A DNA stretch of 64,000 nucleotides from Paludibacter sp. (GCA_028710895.1 JAQTTH010000009.1:62001-126000); one strand, 5' to 3'. Shown: positions 1 to 8,249, counted from the first letter of the stretch. Notes: a model not told the origin generated them from the letters alone. Numbers and translations: made by a program.

Positions 1-648
1 GAATGTAGTTCATTTGCTGGTGCTCAAAACCTTCCTTATGTCGATTCAAAACTTATTCATTTCGGATTTTCGCTGGGAATGAATACAATGGATTTTGGGG
101 TTACGCCCAGTTTAGACAGCCTTGGAACAAATAAGAATGTATATAATGCTGCTGTATCTACCCTGAAGCCAGGTTTCTCGGTTGGGATTGTAAGTGACTT
201 AAGGTTAAACAGGTATTTAAACCTTCGGTTTACTCCTACCCTGCATTTTGGCGACAGACAACTGAATTACATAACAGGCAGTTCAAAAGATTCAGTTTCG
301 TTCACGTCTATTCCGGTTTCCGTACCCATCTATCTCAAATACAGCGCCGAGCGAAAAGACAACTATCGTCCCTACGTTCTTTGGGGTGCAGGAGCCTATA
401 TCGATTTGGGCAGAAACAAGGAAAACAAAGCCATGCTGCAACCTATCGACTTTTTTACCGAATTTGGTGTTGGTTGCGATATCTATTTCTCATTTTTTAA
501 ATTGTGTCCCGAGTTGAAATTTGCACTTGGTTTCAACGATATGCTCGACCACAAATTTGAACCTTCCGATCCCAAAAACAAGTTTTATACGCAGGCAGTT
601 TCAAGACTTACTTCCCGCATGGTAACACTCACATTCAATTTTGAATAA
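1..648 (+). CDS. porT: PorT-like outer membrane protein, 5' partial
   Basis: The reading frame is open from base 1 and has no start in the window, so this is the 3' part of a gene; the internal ATG at 79 is not the real start. The visible part begins near the mature N-terminus (AQNLPYVDSKLIHFGFSLG), followed by short amphipathic strands and a terminal Phe-rich strand (VTLTFNFE), typical of a small outer-membrane beta-barrel. The N-terminal pattern with HFGF and MDF resembles PorT/SprT of the type IX secretion system, a conserved chromosomal protein. It is probably the chromosomal flank of the island, whose integrase starts 190 bp downstream. A generic PorT-fold barrel protein is the alternative. 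Confidence 0.72.
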   Translation, partial: ECSSFAGAQNLPYVDSKLIHFGFSLGMNTMDFGVTPSLDSLGTNKNVYNAAVSTLKPGFSVGIVSDLRLNRYLNLRFTPTLHFGDRQLNYITGSSKDSVSFTSIPVSVPIYLKYSAERKDNYRPYVLWGAGAYIDLGRNKENKAMLQPIDFFTEFGVGCDIYFSFFKLCPELKFALGFNDMLDHKFEPSDPKNKFYTQAVSRLTSRMVTLTFNFE

Positions 649-709
649 AAAAAACAATTTCGTACTATCTAACATCCCCTTTAGAAGTGTATATTCTATT
701 ACTTATATT

Positions 710-739
710 TTGGTAATTACTTGTATTTCCGTATCTTTG
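710..739 (+). promoter_or_regulatory. integrase promoter
   Basis: TTG at 710-712, a 19-bp spacer and TATCTTTG at 732-739 match the Bacteroidota housekeeping promoter TTG-N19-TAnnTTTG. The start of the recombinase gene lies about 100 bp downstream, leaving a leader that carries the GTGTAAYGT repeats. Confidence 0.7.
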
Positions 740-802
740 TACTTATTAATCAACGCCTAACAAGCCTACTTATTTGATACTTTTCGCTTAAGTTTTATCA
801 AA

Positions 803-835
803 TGTGTAATGTTTGTGTAACGTAAAGTGTAACGT
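803..835 (+). repeat. GTGTAAYGT direct repeats, left arm
   Basis: Three copies, GTGTAATGT (804), GTGTAACGT (814) and GTGTAACGT (827), sit between the integrase promoter and its start codon. The block 803-823 matches 62732-62752 near the other end of the island at 19 of 21 positions. Repeats of this kind just upstream of a tyrosine recombinase are candidates for integrase arm-type or autoregulatory sites. That role is inferred. Confidence 0.5.
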
Positions 836-839
836 AAGT

Positions 840-2144
840 ATGAAATACATTTCAATTATCCTTTACAAAAGCACCACTTTAAAGAGTGGTGAACACCCGA
901 TTGTTTTGAGAATTACCAAAGACCGGGTACGAAAATTCATCAGTTTAAACCTCTCTGCTATTTCCGACCAATGGAATGACGAGTTTTCTCAATTCAAGAA
1001 AGACAAACGTATCAATCCGGATTACGAGAAAAGCAATGCGTACATCAACAGCCAGTTTCTAAAAGCAAAGGATGTTATTGACGAATTCGACCGCAACAAA
1101 ATCGACTGGACACTAAACCAGTTCGAAGAATCATTCCTCAATCGTACAAAGAAAGGCAAAGTTAAGCCTTTTTTTGAAAACCACATACAAACATTGAGAA
1201 ATACTGGACATCAGGGTAATGCTCGTAGTTATGAAATAGCATTGAGGATGCTCGAAATCTTTGACAAAAAGTTTGAAAAGCGTTTGTTTCCTGAAGTTGA
1301 TATTAAGTACGTGCAGGATTTTGATGCTTTCCTTCAAACCCCACGTGAATCGATTTATAAATATAAGAATGGGACAACCAAGATAGTACAGCGTAAGGGT
1401 TGTTGTGGCAACAGCCGTAGAGGCTATATGAAACAATTGCGCTCTATTCTCAATCTGGCAATACAGGCCAAGGAAGCAAATCGTTCCACCTACCCATTCG
1501 GCAAAGGAGGTTTTGAAGTGGCTAAGCTTGAAGAAGAAACTGAGAAACGATATTTACCAACTGATTATCTAGCTAAGGTAAAAGCAGACATTCAGCTGAA
1601 AGAACCGGTTCAATTTGCCCGTTTAGTATTCCTTTTTTCATATTATTGCTATGGGATGAGTTTTGTAGATATGGCAAACCTGACACCTGACAATATCAAA
1701 CGGCTTGAGAATGGTCAATATATCGTTTATAAGCGACAAAAAACACAGTACAGCAAAAAGTCCAAGTCCATAAGTGTAAAGCTCACAGAAGAACTACAAA
1801 CAATCATAAATGAGCTTTGTAGCCTGCAAAAGCCAGTAGAAAACTACCTACTGCCAATCGTATCACGCAAGGGCTATACCGGAGAGAAACTATACAAACA
1901 CATTCATAACAGATTGACTGTGGTTAATGACAATCTCGAAGAGATGGCTAAAATCCTGGGTATTGCTGACATCAACATAACTTCGTATGTCAGCCGTCAC
2001 ACCATGGCAATGACTTTGCAAAACAATGGTATCAAGCGTGAATTGATTTCTCAGATTATGGATCACAAAGATATGAAAACAACAAACACCTATCTTGACA
2101 GCTTTGCAAATACAGAAATTGACGAAGCTGCGAAAGTTTTGTAA
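840..2144 (+). CDS. Tyrosine recombinase (integrase), Bacteroidota type
   Basis: Site-specific recombinase of 434 residues that would integrate and excise the element. The start at 840 (MKYISIILYKS) is preferred over the upstream in-frame ATG at 813 because it begins directly with the SAM-like arm-binding domain common in this family. The N-terminal third binds DNA; the C-terminal half is the catalytic domain. Seen are the first Arg region (FARLVFLFSYYCYGMSF), a Lys in YKRQKT, SYVSRHTMA where other families have HxxRHT, MDHKDMKTTNTY with the GH-like His and the nucleophilic Tyr near the C-terminus. It lies directly after porT, so the element's left end is near 650-840. Full length with no frameshift, so probably active. 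Confidence 0.93.
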   Translation: MKYISIILYKSTTLKSGEHPIVLRITKDRVRKFISLNLSAISDQWNDEFSQFKKDKRINPDYEKSNAYINSQFLKAKDVIDEFDRNKIDWTLNQFEESFLNRTKKGKVKPFFENHIQTLRNTGHQGNARSYEIALRMLEIFDKKFEKRLFPEVDIKYVQDFDAFLQTPRESIYKYKNGTTKIVQRKGCCGNSRRGYMKQLRSILNLAIQAKEANRSTYPFGKGGFEVAKLEEETEKRYLPTDYLAKVKADIQLKEPVQFARLVFLFSYYCYGMSFVDMANLTPDNIKRLENGQYIVYKRQKTQYSKKSKSISVKLTEELQTIINELCSLQKPVENYLLPIVSRKGYTGEKLYKHIHNRLTVVNDNLEEMAKILGIADINITSYVSRHTMAMTLQNNGIKRELISQIMDHKDMKTTNTYLDSFANTEIDEAAKVL

Positions 2145-2177
2145 TAAAAACGAAATATTTACGTTAAGATATTAAAA

Positions 2178-2206
2178 ATGGCATGATAATTCATGTCATT
2201 TTTTTT
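2178..2206 (+). terminator. terminator after the integrase
   Basis: An ATGGCATGA/TCATGTCAT stem (one G-T pair) with a TAAT loop is followed by a run of eight T, 34 bp after the integrase stop. Confidence 0.7.
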
Positions 2207-2256
2207 GTCCGAAAGAAAACATTATATCTAATTACAAACTATAGAAAATATCAATA

Positions 2257-3441
2257 ATGATTAAGCGAGAACTAACTAACACTTATCTATCGAGTTTTGA
2301 TTTACTTACTGAGGCGTTGTATTTATGTTGGACAAATTCCTTTTGCGATGTAACGGAACAGCTAAACAAGAATAAACTAAGAGAACAAATACGCTCTTAT
2401 GGTTTTTATGATCACAAGTATGCAATTAAAAAAGAAAAACCAATCAATTTTATAAATAACTTTGAATTTAAAACACTTGTTTGGGTAAACAAATTTTCAA
2501 ATGCAGTTAATCAAGATGCTTTATGTAGTTATGTTGAGCTATATAAGCAAGTCGTGGATGAGATTGAGAATAATCTATTTACACTAAAAATAAAAACGGC
2601 TCAAATTGCTTATGCCAACATCCTATTGAGAAATCTTGACAAAAGCCATATTCATAAACGTAAAATTGACATTATCGAACGCGATAAGTTGTACAAAGAA
2701 ATGTTCGAACTTGTTTTAGATCGTAAATTCGTTTTTAACGATGAGACCGCAGTATTAGAAGGTGACTTTTGCGATATTCATACAAATTACGATTTGACGG
2801 TTCGACTAATTAATCATCTTGATTTTATCGATAAGTTAATAGATGTATTTTTATGTTTCGACATCGACCTAATTTCATTAGCAAATAAGTCAAAACACAA
2901 TTTATACATATTCAACAATAACAAAAGACACAACATGAGTTGTCCCGAATTGAAAAAATTTTCTAACGATGTTCATTTTAATAGTGACAAGTGTAAGAAT
3001 TGCACTAAGCTCTGTTGTCGCAGACCAGACTATCAGAAAAATGGTACTTCAATAAACAAAGAGCTGATATTTTCAAATATACAAGAGCTCAAACAAGATA
3101 TACTTCCAAAATTCAATTCTACACTTACTGATGATTGCCTAGTTAAAATAATGCAATACCTTTTTCATAAGAAGATGATGGATAATCCGAACTCAGATGT
3201 ATGGCTTTTCTGGTTTAATCGAAAGTACATAAAAGTTCCTGAACCATTAAAATGGAAAGGTTCACCCTCAATGTTGTCAAATATCATTCAACATATGTGT
3301 GGAGAAAGCATTTCGAATACGATTAAAACAGCTTTTTGTACAAAAGAATATATCAAACCAACTAAAAGCAAATATGAACGTAGCAAAATGCACAAAGAAA
3401 TAGAACAAATTATTATCATTTCAAAGCAAAAAAACAGCTAA
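2257..3441 (+). CDS. Hypothetical protein with a Cys cluster
   Basis: I do not recognise this 394-residue protein. It is Lys/Asn/Ile-rich, soluble, with no signal peptide or membrane segment. The central part carries a compact Cys group (CKNCTKLCC around residues 247-255, with an earlier MSCPE), which could bind a metal. The C-terminal stretch PLKWKGSPSMLSNIIQHMC has the WxGS...L..I pattern that I associate with RteC-type regulators of Bacteroides conjugative elements, but the match is weak. It lies between the integrase and the two HTH genes, where mobile-element accessory or regulatory genes are common. Its base composition is more AT-rich than the neighbours. The terminator at 3471-3492 closes it. 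Confidence 0.6.
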   Translation: MIKRELTNTYLSSFDLLTEALYLCWTNSFCDVTEQLNKNKLREQIRSYGFYDHKYAIKKEKPINFINNFEFKTLVWVNKFSNAVNQDALCSYVELYKQVVDEIENNLFTLKIKTAQIAYANILLRNLDKSHIHKRKIDIIERDKLYKEMFELVLDRKFVFNDETAVLEGDFCDIHTNYDLTVRLINHLDFIDKLIDVFLCFDIDLISLANKSKHNLYIFNNNKRHNMSCPELKKFSNDVHFNSDKCKNCTKLCCRRPDYQKNGTSINKELIFSNIQELKQDILPKFNSTLTDDCLVKIMQYLFHKKMMDNPNSDVWLFWFNRKYIKVPEPLKWKGSPSMLSNIIQHMCGESISNTIKTAFCTKEYIKPTKSKYERSKMHKEIEQIIIISKQKNS

Positions 3442-3444
3442 ATC

Positions 3445-3539
3445 TCCGACCCAACTTCCGACCTATCCTTAGCCTCTATTTGAGGCTTTTTTGTATTATT
3501 TCCGACCTAGTCCGACCCGTCCGAAGTCGGAGTCCGACC
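3445..3539 (+). repeat. TCCGACC iteron-like cluster
   Basis: TCCGACC occurs at 3445, 3457, 3501, 3511 and 3533, and TCCGAagTCGGA (3520-3531) adds a palindromic pair. Five direct copies in 95 bp are unexpected in AT-rich DNA. They lie upstream of two DNA-binding proteins and a primase/helicase-like gene, a setting that suits an element replication origin or an operator array. The function is inferred only. Confidence 0.6.
3471..3492 (+). terminator. terminator inside the TCCGACC cluster
   Basis: AGCCTC, loop TATTT, GAGGCT and a T run (3487-3492) make a short intrinsic terminator 30 bp after the stop of the 394-residue gene. Confidence 0.65.
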
Positions 3540-3584
3540 CAATAATTCCCATGATTTCATAGTATCCGCTTATATTTTTGATGA

Positions 3585-3592
3585 TACATTTG
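3585..3592 (+). promoter_or_regulatory. -7 box upstream of the HTH-DUF3987 operon
   Basis: TACATTTG fits TAnnTTTG, 63 bp upstream of the first HTH gene. A second box, TATTTTTG, lies at 3573-3580. No TTG stands at the ideal distance from the first, so the promoter may need an activator. Confidence 0.4.
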
Positions 3593-3654
3593 TAGCAAGA
3601 AACCCAATAGACTGCGCAGCTATTGGCTTTCAAAAATCAAAAATAAGTACAAAT

Positions 3655-4008
3655 ATGGAAACAAAATTTCAGCCAACAAACGAGACTCCGTTAGCAGCTC
3701 TTACCATTGGTCAGTTCAAAGATTTATTAGGAGAGATGGTAAAACCGCAACTTATCGTACAAACAAAACAAGAGTCTTTTCCAGACACATTCGGGAAGAA
3801 TGAATGCAGTAAACTTACCGGCTATGCAGTCAACACCATCAATAAAATGATTTGCGAAAAAGCAATTCCATTCTATAAGAGAAATGCGAAAGTTCTTTTC
3901 CGAAGAGATGAAATTGAAGCATGGTTACTGGCTAACCGTATTCAAACTGTCGAAGAATTTATTGAAGAGAAAGAAAACCAACTTTCAACCGGAAAGGGTA
4001 GCAAATGA
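3655..4008 (+). CDS. HTH (excisionase/MerR-like) DNA-binding protein
   Basis: A 117-residue protein with a single winged-helix HTH_17 type domain at about residues 42-90: GKNECSKLTGYAVNTINKMI is the recognition-helix region and VLFRRDEIEAWL the characteristic strand and helix after the wing. Proteins of this type are excisionases or small regulators in Bacteroidota mobile elements. It overlaps the next gene by 4 bp (ATGA at 4005), so the two are translationally coupled and probably act together on the element's DNA, possibly at the TCCGACC cluster just upstream. Ordinary length; nothing missing. Confidence 0.85.
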   Translation: METKFQPTNETPLAALTIGQFKDLLGEMVKPQLIVQTKQESFPDTFGKNECSKLTGYAVNTINKMICEKAIPFYKRNAKVLFRRDEIEAWLLANRIQTVEEFIEEKENQLSTGKGSK

Positions 4009-4367
4009 ACTTCAAAGAATATTTCGAAAAGTTTGAAGCCGATATCAGGAAGAAAATGCTCGATGATGAAACAATCATTGAGTCACTAAAAGAAATTGGT
4101 CAGAAGCACGAAGAACTACTCAAACGATTAGACAATTTGATGCAGGGATTAAACGAGAACCGTAAGCTTCCGGATGATCCGTTTTTCTCGAATGATGAAT
4201 TCATTGATTTAATGAGTATTAGTGTACGTACTGCTCAATTGTGGAGAGACCAGGGCTTGATTAGTTATTCTCAAATCAGTGGGAAAATTTATTACCGGAT
4301 GTCAGATATTCAGAAACTATTGGACGACAACTATCATAAATCAATTAAAAAGGCCAGGAAGCCATGA
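4005..4367 (+). CDS. second HTH protein with coiled-coil N-terminus
   Basis: A 120-residue protein. Residues 1-50 are charged and helical (probable coiled coil, dimerisation); residues 58-110 are an HTH_17 fold (FFSNDEFIDLMSISVRTAQLWRDQG then IYYRMSDIQKLL). The gene overlaps both neighbours by 4 bp at ATGA junctions (4005 and 4364), so it forms one translational unit with the preceding HTH protein and the DUF3987 protein. Two consecutive HTH_17 proteins before a DUF3987 gene is a recurring arrangement in Bacteroidota integrative elements. A role in excision, replication initiation or operon control is inferred. Confidence 0.83.
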   Translation: MNFKEYFEKFEADIRKKMLDDETIIESLKEIGQKHEELLKRLDNLMQGLNENRKLPDDPFFSNDEFIDLMSISVRTAQLWRDQGLISYSQISGKIYYRMSDIQKLLDDNYHKSIKKARKP

Positions 4368-5710
4368 TAGAAAAAAAAGAAGCCCCTTCGAACCTTGAAG
4401 TATCCGAAGAGGCAAATAACCAAGAGCAAAACAAAACTACAAATTTCATTCAACAACTGAAAGCTGAGATTCATGCCAATAGTATGAATTCAAGTGCAAA
4501 TGATTCCGTTTTTCCAATAAACGGACTACCACAAGTAATTCTTGATTTTGCTTTGGAGGTTTCAGAAGTGTACGGTGTGCCCATTGAATTCCCGGTCATG
4601 TCAGCTTTATGTGCCGTGAGTGCAGCAGCTAGAAAGAAATTTGTAATAGATAGCGGTAAATACAAAAACTTTGGGCAACTGTGGGTCATGCTCGTTGCTC
4701 CTCCCGGAGTAGGAAAAACTGAGCCGGTGGCAGCTGCTTTCCGTCCATTGCAAAAACTGGACAATGCCAGTTACGATGATTACCAAGTAGAACTAAGCCG
4801 TTGGAAAGTGGAATGTGCGGAAGCAAAACAACTCAAAACTCAGGAACCGGAAAAACCCTTTTTCAAACAATGCCTGATTGACGATTTCACACCTGAAAGT
4901 TTATATCAAACCATGTTCCGCAACAGCGGATCTATATCACTCTACAGGGATGAACTCTCTGGTTGGTTTGCCGACTTTGGCAGATACAATAAAAATGGTG
5001 AGATAAGCCGGTATCTGTCTATTTTCAACAATGCACAATTCTGTATCAACCGAAAAAGTGAAGAACCGTTACAGATTCCAGAGCCATTTCTGACCATTTG
5101 CGGAACAATTCAGCCAGAAGTATTAAACATAGCATTAAGCAGCAATACGCTCAAAGAAAATGGTTTTGCAAGTCGCTTCCTGTACGTCTATCCCAAGGAA
5201 GTAAAGAAGCAAAAGTATTCAGAAAGAACACCCGATAAACTGATTATCGACAGATATGAAAAACTGATTACTCATTGCTATTATCTGTCAAAGCTTGAGA
5301 ATCCATTTACGCTTTCCGCTGAAGCGAAAAAACTGTTCATTGAATACGCCAACCAAACCACCGATTTGGTAAATAGTTGCTCAAATAACTTTGTTCGGGC
5401 TACCTATGCAAAAATGGAGATTCAGGTACTACGCTTAGCCCTCATTATTCAAATCATTAGGGGTATTTACGACAACACCGAATGGCAACAGGGAATGATA
5501 ACAAAAGAGGCAATGCAATATGCCATTAAGCTTTGCGACTACTTTAATTCAAAAATACTATTAATTGACACAACCAACACTCCAACAAAAATGAATGCTA
5601 CTGAAGCAATAAAAACGATACAAAAAGAATATGGCATCAAGAACAAACAAGCCTTCGCTGATGCCATTGGTTTGTCCCGGCAATTTATCTCAAAGATCTG
5701 CAAAGAATAG
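4364..5710 (+). CDS. DUF3987 P-loop protein (helicase/primase-associated)
   Basis: A 448-residue protein of the DUF3987 family found in phages and integrative elements, thought to act in element DNA replication. The N-terminal 50 residues are low-complexity; the P-loop domain follows with Walker A APPGVGKT at residues 112-119 and an acidic segment SLYRDELSGWF that may hold the Walker B equivalent. The last 35 residues (ATEAIKTIQKEYGIKNKQ, then FADAIGLSRQFISKI) look like a Cro-type HTH, so it may bind DNA directly. It is coupled to the preceding HTH gene by ATGA and is followed by the hairpin repeats at 5721-5894. Full length. Confidence 0.87.
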   Translation: MIEKKEAPSNLEVSEEANNQEQNKTTNFIQQLKAEIHANSMNSSANDSVFPINGLPQVILDFALEVSEVYGVPIEFPVMSALCAVSAAARKKFVIDSGKYKNFGQLWVMLVAPPGVGKTEPVAAAFRPLQKLDNASYDDYQVELSRWKVECAEAKQLKTQEPEKPFFKQCLIDDFTPESLYQTMFRNSGSISLYRDELSGWFADFGRYNKNGEISRYLSIFNNAQFCINRKSEEPLQIPEPFLTICGTIQPEVLNIALSSNTLKENGFASRFLYVYPKEVKKQKYSERTPDKLIIDRYEKLITHCYYLSKLENPFTLSAEAKKLFIEYANQTTDLVNSCSNNFVRATYAKMEIQVLRLALIIQIIRGIYDNTEWQQGMITKEAMQYAIKLCDYFNSKILLIDTTNTPTKMNATEAIKTIQKEYGIKNKQAFADAIGLSRQFISKICKE

Positions 5711-5720
5711 AAAACAACCC

Positions 5721-5894
5721 TTGGTTGCGGTGTTGCGGTTGCGGCCTTCTGAAACCCTTTACCAGTATGGCTTTCAGAAGAAACACCCCGCAACCAAATC
5801 AAAAGTAAAAATGAACTAAGAACATATTTTAGTTGCGGTCAAATATCGCTACAACTACTTACAGTAAACGATTTCAGCCATTTTACACCGCAAC
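5721..5894 (+). repeat. GTTGCGG hairpin repeat pair A and B (left copy)
   Basis: Hairpin A has outer arms TTGGTTGCGG (5721-5730) and CCGCAACCAA (5788-5797) and inner arms TTCTGAAA (5747-5754) and TTTCAGAA (5772-5779); extra TTGCGG copies sit at 5733 and 5739. Hairpin B has outer arms GTTGCGGT (5832-5839) and ACCGCAAC (5887-5894) around TTACAGTAA (5859-5867). The same two hairpins in the same order and orientation recur at 57648-57822. The segment lies between the DUF3987 and primase genes and encodes nothing convincing. Confidence 0.85.
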
Positions 5895-5972
5895 CAACCA
5901 ATTTCCAAAGAAGACACTTAAAAAATATAATCACAAGAACTGTCTTCCACTATCAACTGTCAAATATCAACT

Positions 5973-7019
5973 ATGAACTACCCTCATCCATACCTCCAAC
6001 CCTACAAAGGCAAAGACACCCGCCACGATTGTCCATCATGTAAAGCCAAACTTAGTTTTACATTGTATTTAGATGGTAACACACATAAACCCATTCATGA
6101 CGATGTAGGCAAATGTAACCGCGAAAGCAAATGCGGTTATCATTATACCCCAAAACAATATTTTTTGGACAATCCATCTTCTCTTACTCCTCCCCTTGGG
6201 GGAGGTGGGGTGGGGTCTAAACCAATCGAGCCGCCCCGCCCAATTGGTACTATCCCCTTCAGCTACGTTCAAAAATCTGCAAGCTATAAAAGCAATTTTG
6301 TACGCTTCTTGTTCGATTATTTTTCCGATAGCCAGATTCAGAGCGCTACCGAGAACTATGCTTTAGGTGCAACAAAAAACAAAGAAGTTATCTTTTGGCA
6401 AATCGATATTCAGGGAAAAGTCCGAACGGGTAAAATCATGCAATATAATCCCGCAACCGGAAAACGCATTAAACACGAAAGTGGTGCAATTGATTGGGTA
6501 CATAACAAACTCAAACAAAAGAAACAACTCCCTGATGACTTCAATTTGCAACAATGTTTCTTCGGGGAACACCTTTTGAAGATTTATCCGGACAAACAGG
6601 TTGCGATAGTGGAAAGTGAAAAATCCGCTATTGTTGCCAGCTGCATAGTGCCCGATATGGTTTGGCTTGCTGCTGGAAACCTAAACGGATTATCAATTGA
6701 AAAATGCCATGTTCTGAAAGGTCGAAATGTGATGCTTTATCCTGATTTGGGAGCTTTTAGTAAATGGAGTGTAAAGGCCACCGAAATACAAAACCAAAAT
6801 ATTTGTAGAATATCTATATCCACCTTGTTAGAAGACGAAGCCACCGACACTGACCGTACCAACGGTTTAGATATAGCCGATTATATTATCTCTGAACTAA
6901 AATCAAAAAAAACTATTCCAGAGATTCAAAGTTTCTTCAGTCCAATACTACAATCTATGATTGAAAAAAACAAGGCTTTGTTGGTTTTGATTAATGAGTT
7001 AAATTTAGAAGAAATTTAG
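5973..7019 (+). CDS. Toprim/DUF6371-like primase protein
   Basis: A 348-residue protein that resembles the DUF6371/toprim primase partners of DUF3987 elements. The N-terminus carries a zinc-finger-like set: CPSC at about residue 20 and CNRESKCGYH at about 49-58. The middle shows a toprim-like core: VAIVESEKSAIVAS with the catalytic Glu, then VMLYPDLGAF in the DxD region, where a Gly replaces the usual second acidic residue. It probably acts with the DUF3987 protein in DNA replication of the element. A G/C-rich palindrome (6189-6205) is embedded in frame and encodes TPPLGGGGVGS, which looks like a repeat insertion between the zinc and toprim parts. Start at 5973 is the first ATG before the zinc motif. 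Confidence 0.8.
   Translation: MNYPHPYLQPYKGKDTRHDCPSCKAKLSFTLYLDGNTHKPIHDDVGKCNRESKCGYHYTPKQYFLDNPSSLTPPLGGGGVGSKPIEPPRPIGTIPFSYVQKSASYKSNFVRFLFDYFSDSQIQSATENYALGATKNKEVIFWQIDIQGKVRTGKIMQYNPATGKRIKHESGAIDWVHNKLKQKKQLPDDFNLQQCFFGEHLLKIYPDKQVAIVESEKSAIVASCIVPDMVWLAAGNLNGLSIEKCHVLKGRNVMLYPDLGAFSKWSVKATEIQNQNICRISISTLLEDEATDTDRTNGLDIADYIISELKSKKTIPEIQSFFSPILQSMIEKNKALLVLINELNLEEI
6189..6215 (+). repeat. G/C-tract palindrome inside the primase gene
   Basis: CCTCCCC and GGGGAGG are separated by a 3-base loop and followed by TGGGGTGGGG. Palindromes of this style are dispersed in many Bacteroidota genomes. It keeps the reading frame, adding a Pro/Gly-rich linker. It is a sharp composition break in a roughly 38% GC gene. 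Confidence 0.6.
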
Positions 7020-7071
7020 CTCTAGATTTTAACCTCTATCTGACAAATTTGAAAATACTTCTCCGTTTTTA

Positions 7072-7111
7072 TTGTCATATCAAATACTGTTCGTATTTTT
7101 GCGAACAGTAT
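7072..7111 (+). promoter_or_regulatory. arsR promoter with overlapping operator
   Basis: TTG (7072-7074), a 19-bp spacer and TATTTTTG (7094-7101) form a consensus promoter. A perfect 10-bp inverted repeat, ATACTGTTCG (7084-7093) and CGAACAGTAT (7102-7111), brackets the -7 box exactly, so a bound repressor would block polymerase. The core GTTCG-N8-CGAAC recurs at 9227-9244. This is the expected autoregulatory site for the ArsR protein encoded 20 bp downstream. Confidence 0.9.
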
Positions 7112-7131
7112 CACAATAACACTCATTTATC

Positions 7132-7464
7132 ATGGATTGCTGCAAAAACAAAGATTATACAATTGACAACGAGCAGCTGGCTCATTTTGCAAAAGCGTTG
7201 GGGCACCCCGCACGAATTACTATTTTGAATTTCTTGGGAGCAATGGACAGTTGCTACTTCGGTGATTTGCATAATGAATTGCCAATTGCAAAAGCCACTG
7301 TATCACAACACCTGAAGGAATTAAAAGAAGCAGGACTCATACAAGGTGAAATTGAGGGTCCCAGAGTAAAGTATTGTATCAATAGGGAAAATTGGGAAAA
7401 GGCAAAAGACTCTTTTGATGTTTTCTTCGATTCCTGCAAAGTGAAAGCAACTTGTTGCGATTAA
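7132..7464 (+). CDS. arsR: ArsR-family metalloregulator
   Basis: A 110-residue winged-helix repressor. The HTH is at about residues 45-75 ([22 protein letters not shown]). ArsR proteins leave DNA when As(III), Sb(III) or another soft metal binds Cys. Here the Cys residues are at 3, 4, 41, 82, 102, 108 and 109, so an N-terminal CC and a C-terminal C...CC pair are available; the alpha3 ELCVCDL site of E. coli ArsR is absent. It is the first gene of the operon to 9205 and possibly to 11214, and its operator lies across the promoter at 7072-7111. The inducer is inferred from the neighbours to be an arsenical. Confidence 0.9.
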   Translation: MDCCKNKDYTIDNEQLAHFAKALGHPARITILNFLGAMDSCYFGDLHNELPIAKATVSQHLKELKEAGLIQGEIEGPRVKYCINRENWEKAKDSFDVFFDSCKVKATCCD

Positions 7465-7514
7465 CGGAACACAAAATCACAAGTATTTCAAACCTATAAT
7501 TAAAATATAGAATT

Positions 7515-7763
7515 ATGATGATCGAAGTATTAGGCACCGGCTGTGCTAAGTGCAAAGCACTTGAAAAAGTCACTCGCGAAGTAGTAGAACAAAATGGTAT
7601 TGATGCCGGAATCCGAAAAGTGGAAGACATTATGGAAATAATGAAATTCAATGTTATGACCACGCCGGCTTTGGTAGTCGATGGTAAAGTGGTTCTCAAA
7701 GGACGTGTTCCTTCAAACCAGGAATTAAAAGAAATTCTAACCAACAAAGTCTATAGAATATGA
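7515..7763 (+). CDS. Small thioredoxin/glutaredoxin-like protein
   Basis: An 82-residue thioredoxin-fold protein of the TM0996/MTH895 type with redox motif CAKC (Cys10, Cys13) and the cis-Pro in TTPALVVDG. It has no signal peptide, so it is cytosolic. In organoarsenical clusters a protein of this kind precedes arsF and arsG; it could deliver electrons to reduce arsenical or nitroaromatic groups. It follows arsR by 50 bp and overlaps the next gene by 4 bp (ATGA at 7760), indicating coupling. The gene symbol arsE would fit the position, but I do not assign it. Confidence 0.85.
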   Translation: MMIEVLGTGCAKCKALEKVTREVVEQNGIDAGIRKVEDIMEIMKFNVMTTPALVVDGKVVLKGRVPSNQELKEILTNKVYRI

Positions 7764-8185
7764 AAAAGCTAATAGCATTATCGGTAGCATTATTTTTAAT
7801 TGTTTCATTTTTCACTGTAAATACGTTGGCAGCTGACAAAAAAACGCAAGTAGCAGCTGCAAAATCGGCAAAAGTCGAAGTGTATTACTTCCATTTTACA
7901 CGTCGTTGTGTAACATGCCAGGCGGTTGAAACCGAGACACAAGCCGCCATTGCAGCCCTTTATCCTGTACAAGCAAAAAAAGGGTTGATTACCTTTAAGG
8001 CAGTGAATCTCGACGAGAAAGCAAGTGAAGCTTTAGCTAAAAAATGTAATGCTGAAGGTCAGGCACTTTTGGTAATTAGTGGTGGCAAACGAATTGACTT
8101 GACAGAACAGGGGTTCATGTACGCAAAAAGCAGCCCGGAAAAACTGAAGGCTGAATTAAAGAAAACGATTGATCCATTTTTGTAA
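7760..8185 (+). CDS. ArsF-like thioredoxin-fold protein, exported
   Basis: A 141-residue protein with a signal peptide (residues 1-25, cleavage near LAA-DK) and then a thioredoxin-like domain with CVTC (Cys50, Cys53) after VYYFHFTRR. This arrangement matches the 'nitrophenyl compound nitroreductase subunit ArsF' family, a partner of ArsE and ArsG in aromatic-arsenical resistance. The family role is established knowledge; the substrate here is inferred. It is coupled to the preceding thioredoxin-like gene by a 4-bp overlap. A generic periplasmic thiol protein is the alternative. Confidence 0.8.
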   Translation: MKKLIALSVALFLIVSFFTVNTLAADKKTQVAAAKSAKVEVYYFHFTRRCVTCQAVETETQAAIAALYPVQAKKGLITFKAVNLDEKASEALAKKCNAEGQALLVISGGKRIDLTEQGFMYAKSSPEKLKAELKKTIDPFL

Positions 8186-8249
8186 TCTGATCCTGCATTT
8201 ACTCCCAAATCAACACATTGGCATATTATCTTTTTAGCACATTATTCTC

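Noticed and set aside
5721-5894. Possible CRISPR array from repeated TTGCGG/CCGCAACC
   Set aside because: The repeats are inverted arms of hairpins with unequal spacing, not regular direct repeats with unique spacers, and no cas gene is present.
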